Shown here one piece after another: positions 32,624 through 43,820 of a DNA stretch of 64,000 nt. The position numbers and the translations under genes are program-made. Within the stretch, counting starts at the first letter, position 1, and each line of letters opens with the position of its first letter. The notes beneath the pieces are model-generated. The model was not told where the DNA came from. It was given only the letters and a program-made list of their open reading frames with translations, and did no database searches. This stretch comes from Protostelium mycophagum (taxonomy: Eukaryota > Evosea > Variosea > Protosteliida > Protosteliaceae): assembly GCA_002081555.1 (NCBI GenBank), contig KV920898.1, forward strand, positions 29,367-93,366, written 5' to 3'.

Positions 32624-34160
32624 ATGGAGCCATTTGCCATGACGACATTTGGTCCAGAAAGGTCGGCACCAAAACAAACAATGCCAGCCATTACAACCAC
32701 TTCCCCCATTTTGGTGAGTGCGATGCGATTACTGCTTGAAAGCACTCACATGGTAGGTCACGGGTGTGACGGGTTTCATCGGTGCTCATATCGCTGATGT
32801 CTTGCTCTCTAAAGGTTATCATGTGAGAGGTACTTCAAGATCCGACTCTAAAGCACAAGAACTGAGAGAAGCTATTCAAAAGAAGCATCCCAACGGACAT
32901 TTCGAAGTCGTCATCGTTCCAGACATGTCAAAAGACGACGCTTTCCATCAAGCAGTTGAAGGTGCCCTCTATGACTCTTATGACTCGGTCATAACTGAAA
33001 TGTGTAGGTGTGCAGGCCGTCGTTCATGTCGCCTCTCCTGTTGTTTTCTTCACAGACGAACCAGTTAAAGATGTCATCCATCCCGCCAAAATGGGCACAC
33101 TCAACATCTTGAGAGCTGCCACAAGTCATGGCCTTGACATCCGGCGTGTTGTGATTACTTCCTCCATCGTGACAGTCGCTTCAGAGACAAAAAAAGAACC
33201 CTACCTCTATACTGAGGCCGATTGGAACGCAGAATCAAGTTTAGAGGTGATCAAAATGAGATGGAAAAGTTTTAGAATTGAAAGTGATACAAGGTCGAGA
33301 GAAACGGGAAAAACGTGGGGCCCACAGTTGCGTATCGCGCCAGCAAATATGCAGCAGAGAAAGCAGCTTGGGACTTCATGGAGCAATATAAGGTATGATT
33401 CGATTTTTGTACTCCAATACAATTTTTACTTGTATTTTAATTTTATTTTTCAGCCAAAGTTTGACCTCTGCACCATCCTTCCCACATTTGTCTTTGGGCC
33501 TCACATTCCACAACTCGAAAGAGTGGACCAATTGAACTCAACAGATTGGTTCTTGTATCATACCATCGCCGGCAACAATGAGGTAGATACCAGAGTAATC
33601 ATGTTTTTAAATATTTATTTGCACAGTTAATGCCTGACTTCTCGGCCCAATCATTTGCGGATGTAAGAGATGTTGCACTTGCGCATGTCAGAGCGTTAGA
33701 GGTGGAAGCTGCTGGCGGCAGAAGATTTCTGGTCACATCAGCCATGTTTAGCTGGCAAGAGGTGTTAGTTTTGTTTCGGTGTGAATTTTTTTGTGCGTAT
33801 TTTTGGTGATTTATGGTAGCATGGATATACTTTATATATATACATGTACTGTTTATATCAGAAAAGTGAAGGTGTGATTGGTAAAAAAACGATTTTTTAT
33901 TGGTAACTGTGCCTCACAATAATTAGGTGGGCAACATATTGAAAAAAGCGCATCCCGGTCGCTTTGACGAGCTGGTCCAGAAGGAGACTAGCCCCATCAT
34001 ACACAATATATCCAATGAACAAGCCCGTCAAGTGTTGGGAATCGAGTTCACCGGGCTGGAGAAGTGCATTTCGGACACAGCGGAAGAGATGGTCAGAATG
34101 CACGCAACATTGACCGGGGATCCAGAAGCTTCTCAATGCCACCCAAGCGGACAGCCTTAA
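32624..34160 (+). CDS. NAD(P)-dependent epimerase/dehydratase, CCR/DFR-like reductase
   Basis: An extended short-chain dehydrogenase of the cinnamoyl-CoA / dihydroflavonol reductase group. The Rossmann dinucleotide motif VTGVTGFIGAHIADVLL is followed by YHVRGTSRS. HVASPVVFF and VVITSSIVTVAS (the active-site Ser/Thr strand) follow, then YRASKYAAEKAAWDF with the catalytic YxxxK. The substrate-side part has LCTILPTFVFGPHIP, SFADVRDVALAHVRALE and ISNEQARQVLGIEF. The start at 32624 or an in-frame ATG at 32681 both precede the Rossmann fold by a short leader. Substrate cannot be read from sequence; yeast relatives (GRE2-like) reduce methylglyoxal or aldehydes. Confidence 0.88.
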
Positions 34161-34321
34161 TTGAATGTAATAAAATAACGTCTGGGGAATCTGATCAGAT
34201 TATTATTTTATTATTTTAAATTGTGACAGGAGCGTCCGCATCACCACGGAAACCGTCCTGTTGTAGAACTTCAAAGACGGGTAAGAGCGGGCTCAGTCAT
34301 TTCTGAAAGCGTTCAGACAAG

Positions 34322-35374
34322 ATGGCAACTTGTAGGGGCTGTAACATATTTATCAAATCTGGAGAGGTCTGCTCATCCATCTTCTAAGCGCTCTGACAAC
34401 TGCCAGGTCAAAATGGTGAAGGAGAAATGTTGGCATCCTCAGTGTTTCCGTTGCAATCAATGCAAGAATGTAATTGAAGGACCTTGCAGTGAAGTGAATG
34501 GCATCCTTGCATGTGAAACTTGTGTTTCTCTGACAAAGCCGACTGGTGATGCAGGTAGAGCCTCCTGTCTCATTTTTCTCCTAATCATCTCTTAGTGTTC
34601 GGGTCTGTGCACGTTCCTGGTGTGTCTGTATGCGCCGGATGCAGTATGTCATATGCATAATCCTGTCGGGACTGACATTTTAGGTCGTGTCATACGGGAA
34701 GATACAGTTCTGGCACATAGCACAGGGATGTATCATGTTGATTGTCTCAAATGTAACGTCTGTCACATTCCCTTAGGACAAATCTCTCACAAGGTCAGCC
34801 ATGATCATCATCGACAATGATTTTAAATGCTGCAGGTCATTCATGGAAAGTCATACTGCGATAATTGTGTCAGAAGTAAGTCTCTTTGGTTTTATAACAT
34901 CAAAGTCCATTCATATCTAAACATGAACATAATCTTTCATTATCCAAAACACAACGAAAAAAACACTTGCCCAGAAGAATTGATTTGTCATGTGTCGCGG
35001 CCTCGGAATGATCCCTTATGAATTCAGATCATGCCGTATCAGAGAAGTGTCACTCCTGCGGCTTGTTTGTGCAATCTTTGTTCATCACCGCCAAAGACGA
35101 CAAGAAATACCACCTGCATTGCTTCACTTGCAGAGAATGCGCCGTGCCAATCACTGGTGAGATTTTAAAAACATGCAAAACAAAGTCATCATCTCGAACA
35201 AATCGATTTGACATCAGATCATCCATAAGGGATCATGCATCTGCAGCTGCGCTGCACCCAATAGAAGCTTGAACATATAGACTCAAGTTTGAAGGAAATT
35301 ACGTGTCCATAGATGACTACGTCTATTGTAAAGGTTGCCACGACAAACAGTTACCACAGCCTCTTGTACACTAA
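34322..35374 (+). CDS. Protein with three LIM domains
   Basis: LIM domains are paired zinc fingers used for protein contacts, often at actin structures. LIM1: CRGCNIFIKSGE across a 44-nt intron to CWHPQCFRCNQCKNVI and LACETC. LIM2 begins SVCAGCS, has YHVDCLKCNVCHIPLG and ends YCDNCV. LIM3: CHSCGLFVQ, YHLHCFTCRECAVPITG and YCKGCHD. It stops at 35374 after QPLVH. There is no homeodomain, kinase or PET domain, so it is LIM-only and about 240 residues. A role in the actin cytoskeleton is likely from the family but not shown here. Confidence 0.9.
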
Positions 35375-35423
35375 AATAACCACAAGCACCGGATTATATG
35401 ATAAAGATCTTCACACTCAGAAT

Positions 35424-38400
35424 TTATTTCCATAAGAATCTGTGGGCCTTTTGATGGGTGATCTCTGCGGTATTGGAGATCTTTGTGATGGTGATCTCTG
35501 CGAGAAGCTCGTCGAGGCAACTGTATGGCTGGTAATATTTCAGACCAAACCTAAACCCTAAACCCAAAACCCTTTGGGTGTCTGTATTCTAAACCCTAAA
35601 CCCGATAAACCGACTCACAATGAGGCCTCTTCATCCGCAGCATCTTGTCTTAGCTTGTCAGTTTTGGATTTGTACCACTCCATTCTTTCCCTCCTGTCTG
35701 AAGACTCTCTCTCCATATTGCACTCCAGCTCTCTTCGCAGAGTGGCGGCGTGCTGCCTGTGGTGTTCCATCTGGTCAAAGAGGTTTTTGTTCCTGTCATT
35801 GGCCTTCTGATGGGCCTGATCATGATCAGAATCGTGTCGATCCGTGTGTAGAGGACATTCTCTTGATAAGAATCACCTCAGAAAGAGCGTTTACGGTCAT
35901 CTCTATCCGTTGTAGCTCCCGCTCTTTTATGGACAGCTCGTGTCTCAGTTTGGAAACATTTGCATCTATCTCCTACTCTTGTCAAAAAATACAACATTTT
36001 TTGTGGATGCAAAGTCTGGATGTCATGTTTTTGCACAGAGACAACGTCTTTGCGGCTTCGCCTAATAAAGACATCATGGACGCAAGATCACCTCTTTCTC
36101 CCTGTCTGATTGCCTCCATTTTCCTTCGATGTGGCTCATCTTCTTCTTCAAAATGACGAGTTCGGACTCCAGATCATCGGCCTTCGCCTTCCATATCTTT
36201 CTCTCTGCGTCAGCGACCCTCAGCTCAGTCTGGGCGGAGAGTAGCTCTTCGTAGCTCTTGGCTTTTGCCGCTTGAAATTCCAGGGACTGCGTCGTTCAGG
36301 GTTTAGGGTTTGGTCGTTTAGAAATCACAAAGACATTCTAAAGTGATTCTTAGAAGTAAGACCGCGTGTTGTTTTTCTGGAAAATAAAATGTTGGTTGGA
36401 AATCAAAAGTGGATACCACTTGGATATTTCGTCCATTTGATTTTCCAATAATTTTATGCTTGGTGATATGTGACAACAGACAGCACAAGACTTATTAACG
36501 TTGGGGGAATACAACTACAACTCTCGTTTATACATCGAACAGTTACTCACCTCCGCTGATCTCTTCTGCATTAGTTCCCGAGTATTCTTCAACTGTTCTT
36601 CGCGATCTTCCACCTCTCTGCTCATATCAACAAAAACTGTTTTGGTAATTCTACAACGAGGTTTTTTTGAGTTATGATAGCTTTGTCAGAAATCTCAGAG
36701 ACAGGCACACTCATTTAGATGTTGAAGAGACTCACTTCTCTAGACTTCTTGTGCGTTCTTGGTACTCTTCTTCCAGTGCTTTTGTGTTATGCCTGATGGC
36801 TTGTATGCTATGTGTCTGTTCGACCAACTGGTTATTCAACTTTGTCTAAGTCATGTCAATGAAAAGTATTTGCAAGCTGGAGACTCACTCTGTTGGCCTC
36901 TTCTTCTGCAAGAGATTTTCGCAGGGATTCTAGTGATTCACGTGGCACCATTCGGGTCATACTCTCTCTCATCAAAAATATCTAGAAATCAGATCAGGTG
37001 CTGCGGACTTGTAAAAATTTATTCTGCAAAGAGGTATTTTTCTGCTGCATTTTTGGTGATTTTCGGCAGAGCCGAAAACCATAGATACACTCTGAATTGA
37101 TTTATGTATATGGACCTGCTGCTCTTGGTTTTGTCCGTTAGTACGGTGTCTGTCCACGGCAACCTCCAAGTCCCTCACTCTGTTTTGCAACCTGTCCTCA
37201 TGAATAAAACAGCAGGATGACACTATTGAAATAATCCAAACCTGTCGACTTCGCCGTTCAGAGCTGCACATCTGTTTTCCAGAAGGTCTTTGTCCCTTTC
37301 TAATTCAGAGACACGCTTTCCAATATTCTCGGACAGCTGCTTGGCCAGATTGACACGGGGTCGGGGCTCTCCGAGGGCAGTGTCCATTCTGTACTGTGTG
37401 GTGTTGATGGATTGATGTCGAATTGTACATCGTGTTTACTGCTTTGCAGTAAGACACAAAAAATATGCGATGAAAATACTAAAAACACACCAAAGCACAA
37501 GAAAGATTACAGAGAAATCTAAGTAATGCATAAAGACTACAGAGACATCTAAGTAATGCATAAAGACTGCAGAGACATCTAAGTAATGCATTGTGTCCAG
37601 TTCATTGAGGCTTTGCCGCAAGAGTAACTATTATTCTCGTGAATTCTTTTGGAGATTCGGCAGAGCCGCACAAAAAATACATTTTAGCACAACTACTCTC
37701 CTTACCATTTTTGAGATCCTGATGCCAGAGTCCAGAGCTGTGAGGATACCCCCGTGGAACAGTTGTGAGTCTAATCGTGATGTAGGGTCGAAGTGATTCA
37801 AGAGCGTCACGAGGCCCTCTGCCTCAGCTTCTATGCTGCCAGGGACTGGTAGTGATGGCATATCCTGTACTCATCAACACTCACAGCATTACTTTGTCAT
37901 GGATTTGAATACTTTTGATGCTTCTCAAGAAGATGCGATTCGGCAAAGCCGCAATCAAAAACACTCTTTGATGCAACCTCATTAGAAGTATAGCATCTCT
38001 GCAGTGCAACCACGTGCACCCACAGCACATCATTATTTACAAACTCACGAGTGTGTTTTCGGTCAATTGTCTGGAAGCCAAAGTGACCGCTTCTCCTCCT
38101 ATTGTGACAGTATGACCAGCCGGTCCTCCAATTGTAGACATCTTCATCAGCCGATTCTGTGCGATGATCGCGATGGCGGCCACTGTATATGTCAAATGGT
38201 TGTTGTGAAGACAGAGTCACCTCTAAAAGTGACGGGTCTTGAAGGTATTCGGTGGTCAGGTGCTATGTTAAATACGGCATCGTGTATCTGAGTTCACTCA
38301 GGCTCATACAACTTCACTTCTTGAGACAGCTATACATTGCGATTTGTAATACAAATGTTTGCACACTGGAGGTGAGTGTATTCGCCTTGCGTACATCTTG

Positions 38401-41400
38401 TGTAAAAATTTGCATTCAGAATACATTACATCTTTAATGGTGCAAACAAAACACCATCCACATCCAAAAAAACACTAGAAGACGTCTTTGCGGCAGAGCC
38501 GCAAGCCAAAAGTACACTCACACTCCAACACACCCGCGGCCCCGCAAGATAAAATTTCATCGTAATCACCTGACTTTGCAACTGCTCGGCTTGATCCAAC
38601 TGTGACGCCAAAAATCGCTTCTGAATTACCAACTCCTTATTATGGATTCTTAACGGCCTCATGCCCCTGATCAACAGCTGTACAGCGTAGAATAATTGTT
38701 CTACGTCTTCACGGGCCCTCGCCAAGTCGTCACCCAAGGAGACGCCGTCCTCGGCGACTTTGAGGTTTTCACTCTTCAAAGAGGTGATCCTCTCTTGCGC
38801 ATCCTGCACGTGTCATGTTGATGCCAAAGTATGTCTTTAACTATAAAGATGGCATAAAGATATAGATACTGATTCACTGCACAAAGTATACTGTAGCAAA
38901 CCAACAAAACAAGTTACAAAAACATTTTCGCACAGAGAAACTTATGCGGCAAAGCCGCAAACACATCTCACAACACATTCCCGTGACCCACATTGATTCT
39001 AGCAGTCTGCTCTATTGCTTGTCTTTCCAACTCTTGTATAGTCTTTCGGTTGAGATTATCCTTCTCTTCGTATGTTTTGAACGAGTCGACGAGACTTTCT
39101 ACCCGCTGCTGTAGGTACGATTGGATTTCACACACGGAGACACCCCTGGGCGGGTCGCTCTGTACAGATGTCATTCAAAAAATTTGGTGCTAAAAATAGA
39201 CGGGCTCACTTGTCTCCTGACGCTTCCTGTGGCGTTGTCCATGAAGGATATGACATCTTGAAGTTGGCGAGCTATCTTTACGTATTGGTTTCTTACATTC
39301 TATATATCTTCAGATTAAAAACTTTCGAAATTTCACACAAATTTGGAATTCATAAGAATTTGGAATTTCACGAAAATTTGGATAAAAATGCATAAATGAA
39401 TACCGTGGGGACTGATTTATGGTTTTACCATAGAAATATCCACTAAAGTAACAGACTCCAATCAAATTATATACTTGAACAAAGTGCATAAATACTTTGG
39501 GCTTTGCCACACAACAAAATACACTCTATATCGAGAGAAACTCACCTGCAAATCGTCTTCATTCTTTCCATTGTTCTCCATGAGCTCCTGGATCTGTGCT
39601 TCTGCCTGCCACAAACTCTGCTTGGATCTAATGTGCATCTCCGAAAGATCTTCCATCTGCCTTCTCAACAGCATCATGGCGGTTCTGACCTCTTCAGCGC
39701 CATTGGTATCCAAGTGGTTACTGTTGGTGTCCCCCAATATACTGAATAGTTGCCTCGTCTCTTTAGAGATGATGCTTCTGTACTCTGTCAAATCGTTCTG
39801 CAGCTTGAGTTTTTCTGTTTGTATTTGACGGAGTTCGTTTTGTTGCTGGATGGTTCAGTCTTCTTGATTGTATTTGTGAAAAGTTAAATTTGCACTCTAA
39901 ATTGGCATTTTTGTGCCTTTTGGTGGTTTTGTAATTTTCTGAAAGGCTTCAGGAATAATGGCAAAGCCAAGACCTTTTCTGCAATATCAATGTATTTGTG
40001 TTTTATTATCACAAACTAAATATATACTTGAGCTTGAAATTTTTTCGAGTCACTTCGACGAGCCCAAAGATTCTTGGCGTGATGTATTATCAAGGACATA
40101 CCCTCTCACTAGTTTTTTGGTACTCTCTATTTGACTCTTTCAATTGGTTGACCTCTTTAATATATAAATCCAACTTGTCCCGGTACTCTGATACTTCTCT
40201 ATCGCATAATCAGAAGATGTCAACAAGACCAAGTGGATTTTCGACATAAAACTGCATTCGATTTTTACTTGCGGCAAGCCGCATGAGTGTCTTTGTATTA
40301 TTTTTTATGCTTGATTTTGGTAATCTCTTGCAAAGAGGACGAATGTATCTTGCTGGTGCATTCGACTTTTGCGGCCGCAAAAGCAAAAACCCGATCAAAT
40401 CTATAAATCAAAGCACCACTGAGATTCGCTACCTCTGTAACGAATAGTTCTCCTCTAAAAGTTTGGATCTCTCCTCCTCCATGAACCTCTTCGCCTGTCT
40501 CTCACTCTCTATACGCTCTTCAACTTCAAAGTGTAAGTCCTCCATCTGTCGGAGTTCTCGTTGTAGAGAGACCATCTTGGCAGCTTGTCCGGCGACATTG
40601 TCCTGCTCTAGCTCCATCACTTTGATTCTTGCTGTTGTTGTGAGATGAAAATTTCGGTATAATTTTGTACAGGTTTATTTTTTGCCCAAAGCGTCTGGCG
40701 ATTTGTGGACACAAGATAAAATAAATAATTCGTGGATTTTCATTTAGAAATATGGAGATGTATTTATGTGCGGTTTGCGGCAGATCCGCAAGAGAAGACA
40801 CTAGTACAATATAAAACTCACATTCCATAGCGTTACATTCAGTCTGAAGGCGGTTGAGAGTTGCCGCCAACTCAGCTCTGCTTTTATCTATCGCATCCCT
40901 CTCTCTTTGTGCATTGAACACCTGTACTATCAATCATCTTTGAGCTACAAAAGTCTTCAACAATTTCTGCAGATTTTGACGCGATTCCAATGATATCTCG
41001 GCGGCTTTGAACGATGAAACAAGTGACATCAGAGACTCACTCCCGTCCAAATATTACATTCTGAGAGATTATAATGTGAGCGGTCACCTGTTCGTTTTTG
41101 TCTCTGATCTCTTTCTTCAAATGCTCCATGTTCTTTTCTGCCCGCTGCGACGCCGACTCATATTCCTGCTTGGCCAAAGACAATTCCGTGATTCTATCTG
41201 TACAGATTCAATACCGGAGAACCTCCGTTGAAATAGATTTTAAAATTCATAAAATCGATTTTGGCGCCAAAATTGAATTTTTCAACGGTTCACCTTGCAA
41301 CTGTTTGATGAAGCCTGCTTGTGCAGATTCTTTCTCTGTCGAAGCGGCCTGTACAGAATGTGTGTTTTGTGCCGCAATCGTCAGTTCGTATTCTAATTTC

Positions 41401-42058
41401 TTTATGGTCCTGTCTCTTCGTTCTGCATCCGCTCTGTGGGCTTTTATTTCTGATTCCAACTCCAATCCTTCTATCTTGTGCCTTCTCAAGATCTCCATTC
41501 TCTCCTCCTCTAAATCGATGATCTTTTGGCGGTAGGAAGAGACGTTATTGTCTAAACGTGCTGTTCTAGAATTCAACTCCTCTGTCGAGATCAGTATGTG
41601 CTGATATGATCATCTTTTTGAGATTACCGATCTTCACGGCATGTTCCTGCTCTCTCAGACGTTCTTTCTCTTCGTAGATGCTTAGCTGGGCTCTTAAGTT
41701 ATTGCTCTGCTCTTTATGACGTAACAGCTCGGCCACTTGCTTTCTGAGATCTGCGATGAGAAGATCTCTTCTATGATCTCCCTGAATCGGTTCCGTAAAA
41801 GAGGAGGCCAAACTTCCAGGCCTTCTTAAAGTGTCCATGTTGCTGCCATCGAACCCCATCTGCGACAATTAGGCTGGACATACATAAATGGAGGATACTG
41901 ACCGGCGTGATCGGGCTTGGATATGAGACACTCGAATGTTGGAATCGTTCATCTCCTCCTGTCCCTGACAAAAGGCCTGAAGAAGACAAGTTGCCTCTAT
42001 GTCTATTTGAACCAGGCGAATTGTATCGATAAGGAGTATCGTATGTGCCGTGCTCCAT
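35424..42058 (-). CDS. Long coiled-coil protein
   Basis: The start MEHGTYDTPYRYNSPGS at 42058 opens a Ser/Pro-rich head. Many exons of heptad-rich sequence follow, for example ADLRKQVAELLRHKEQSNNL, EERMEILRRHKIEGLELESE, VSLQRELRQMEDLHFEVEER, MLLRRQMEDLSEMHIRS, SYLQQRVESLVDSFKTYEEK and LFDQMEHHRQHAATLRREL. It ends SCLDELLAEITITKIS...HRFLWK at 35424. Glu, Gln, Leu, Lys and Arg dominate. Such proteins often serve at centrosomes, basal bodies or membranes, but I recognise no diagnostic domain. Its introns are rich in GCGG palindromes (37656, 37941, 38489, 38945, 40776), a 30-bp minisatellite and TTTAGGG motifs. Confidence 0.75.
35547..35603. repeat. Telomere-like CCCTAAA motifs in an intron
   Basis: AAACCTAAACCCTAAACCC at 35547-35565 and TAAACCCTAAACCC at 35590-35603 lie in the last intron of the coiled-coil gene. 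The inverted form TTCAGGGTTTAGGGTTTGG is at 36295-36313. Confidence 0.85.
37501..37590. repeat. 30-bp minisatellite, three copies, intronic
   Basis: The unit TAAAGACTACAGAGACATCT plus AAGTAATGCA repeats with two or three changes at about 37504-37530, 37531-37560 and 37561-37590. It lies in an intron of the coiled-coil gene. The repetitive minus ORF over it (MHYLDVSVVF repeated) is a by-product. Confidence 0.9.
38489..38503. repeat. GCGG palindrome (dispersed hairpin)
   Basis: TGCGGCAGAGCCGCA, perfect arms, in an intron of the coiled-coil gene. Confidence 0.9.
38945..38959. repeat. GCGG palindrome (dispersed hairpin)
   Basis: TGCGGCAAAGCCGCA, perfect arms, in an intron of the coiled-coil gene, 456 bp from the previous copy. 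Degenerate copies lie at 37656-37670, 37941-37951, 40271 and 40776-40790. Confidence 0.9.
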
Positions 42059-42403
42059 ACTCGATCGAGTGATACTCTCAAGACGATTGAATGATCTAAC
42101 GGCTTCGAAAAAGTGTGAGGCCAGCAGTTCCCGCCAAAATCAAGATTTAAGCTTCAAAATTCAAAATCACGTGATTTTGAAGTTTCGGAAAATAAGCACT
42201 CACTGCTGTTGTGCAGCGACGACTGCAGAGTAGAGAACAACGAATGTAACCAAATGGATGTAATACCTCCCTAGAATGGATAGAGAGGCGAACTTGTGAA
42301 ATGAAACTCACATTAAGCTGTTGGGTGATTTATCTGTGAATCACATCATTTTGATATTATTTTCTTTTTAGATTCGAACAGCTACTGATTTGATGACAAA
42401 TGA
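42059..42403. other. Gap between coiled-coil start and dehydratase stop
   Basis: About 345 bases, probably the coiled-coil gene promoter and 5' UTR. TTCCCGCCAAAA near 42130 is an E2F-like core. No gene seen. Confidence 0.5.
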
Positions 42404-43103
42404 CTACATTTTCTTCTCCTCTGGAACAACAACAGTTGCTTTTCCACTCGCGATGATCTGTGCATACGATCAAAATGACAACTTTCTTTCAAATGGATGT
42501 TTACCTTTTCGTTTTGTGTATATATTTTTGTCAAAAAAGTAACAAGAGGGCTCCGAGGGTGTATATCAATCACCTCTACACGGCAAATGGCCTGCGTCAT
42601 TAATCAATCATTCCTTTATATGGGAAAGTCGTACCTCTTCATCAATCAACAGAGGTGCTTTGAATTCAATAAATTGTGATGTGTAGATCTGAACAGCTCA
42701 GTGTGTGCAGATATAGAATGCACCCACAGTCCCATCACCAGGGAGCTTAGAACCAATGACACCAGCAATGAGTGAGGAACTTAAGAAGCCTGGTACAATC
42801 CGATCTGTAAATCCTCTCGAAATCGCATGTTTCTGTTTGATTGAGCTCGAATACAGCCATCAGATTGTCAAACCTGATCCAAGTGTATTCTGTTTTCATC
42901 CATTGACATTTTGCAGAAATCTGATACCTTGATCATTCAGCGTAAACAATGAAACAGTGACACACCTCTTTAGCGGTGAAAGACTTTTGAATTGAGCATG
43001 TATCGCCGAGAGAGATGGTACGATGGTTGGTTAATTTAAGCGTCTGCCTCTTCTCTCGTGTTACCGATTGGTGTCTCCGAAAAAACAAACTTCCTCTGTT
43101 CAT
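42404..43103 (-). CDS. MaoC-type hydroxyacyl-thioester dehydratase, probably mitochondrial (HTD2-like)
   Basis: Hot-dog fold (R)-hydratases remove water from 3-hydroxyacyl thioesters; HTD2 does so in mitochondrial fatty-acid synthesis. MNRGSLFFRRHQSVTREKR is basic with hydroxylated residues, like a mitochondrial presequence. Spliced exons give NVNGDENRIHLD, which carries the hydratase-2 Asp-x4-His pair of the family motif GDxNPIH. FTDRIVPGFLSSSLIAGVIG, then SKLPGDGTV, IYTSQFIEFKAPLLIDEE and VIDIHPRSPLVTF follow. It ends KATVVVPEEKKM at 42404. Length is about 165 residues, usual for the single hot-dog form. Mitochondrial location is inferred. Confidence 0.82.
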
Positions 43104-43820
43104 GATTTTAAAAAATGTCTTGAATCCACACAGACGAGAACTTACGTACCATTTTCGTAATAACTATTACCATTAGAGAACTACGAAGAGCGCTGGAAGA
43201 GCAACCAAGAGGACGGATGGGAAAATCACCCAATATTCCCACCCTTATTTTAATATTCGTTCCTATTAATATATTTTTATTCTACCGCTGCAGTTTTCAG
43301 AAGCCCTCCAGCTGTACTGCTTCTATTTTTCGGACAGTCTGGGTAACTTTCGTTGGACTACGATGCCAGTTGGATCATCACTTTCCAAACTTCTCGACAG
43401 TACTTGTGTGCATCCCAAATTTTGGATAAGGAAAAAGGAAATGGAAGTGTCGTTGTGGTTGTAGAACGAAGACACTTTTGTTGCGATGGTCCGTTTGGGC
43501 CGATTGCTGAGACGCGCGACAACGAGGGTGTGGGAAGAGAAGTCCATCGGCCGTGGCACTGTAAAGTCTATGAGCATATACGAAGCGAAGGTGACTTGTT
43601 CAAGTCTAAATGACATTCTTGACACGACAGACAAAATGAGCTGACTCTGACCAAGACGTCTACTTCTCCATCCACTCCATCTCGTAATTCAACACCTACA
43701 GGAGAACATAGAGAGTGAGTGGCATCATGATTTTGTCTCTTTGTGTAAAATTTTCATCGTCTGTTTCGGTTACAACCGGTCGATGATCAAACAATTTTCT
43801 ACGGCAACAATAATAAGCTC
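43104..43820. other. Divergent promoter region with unresolved 5' exon(s) of the RhoGEF gene
   Basis: About 700 bases between divergent starts. An exon-like segment at 43645-43713 reads TSTSPSTPSRNSTPTGEHR and ends at a gtgagt donor, so the RhoGEF transcript probably begins upstream of 43821. I could not join it to an ATG. ORFs over 43353-43634 are not supported by family features. Confidence 0.4.

Noticed and set aside
32521-32745. 74-residue minus ORF
   Set aside because: It is antisense of the first exon of the reductase gene, whose family match is clear.
35547-36313. Telomere-like motifs as a sign of a chromosome end
   Set aside because: Only two-unit motifs, in both orientations, inside gene introns with genes on both sides.
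37436-37621. Minus ORF with repeated MHYLDVS
   Set aside because: Comes from the 30-bp intronic repeat, and its flanks are intron-like.
43323-43634. 103-residue minus ORF between the dehydratase and RhoGEF genes
   Set aside because: It overlaps probable 5' sequence of the RhoGEF gene and has no recognisable features.
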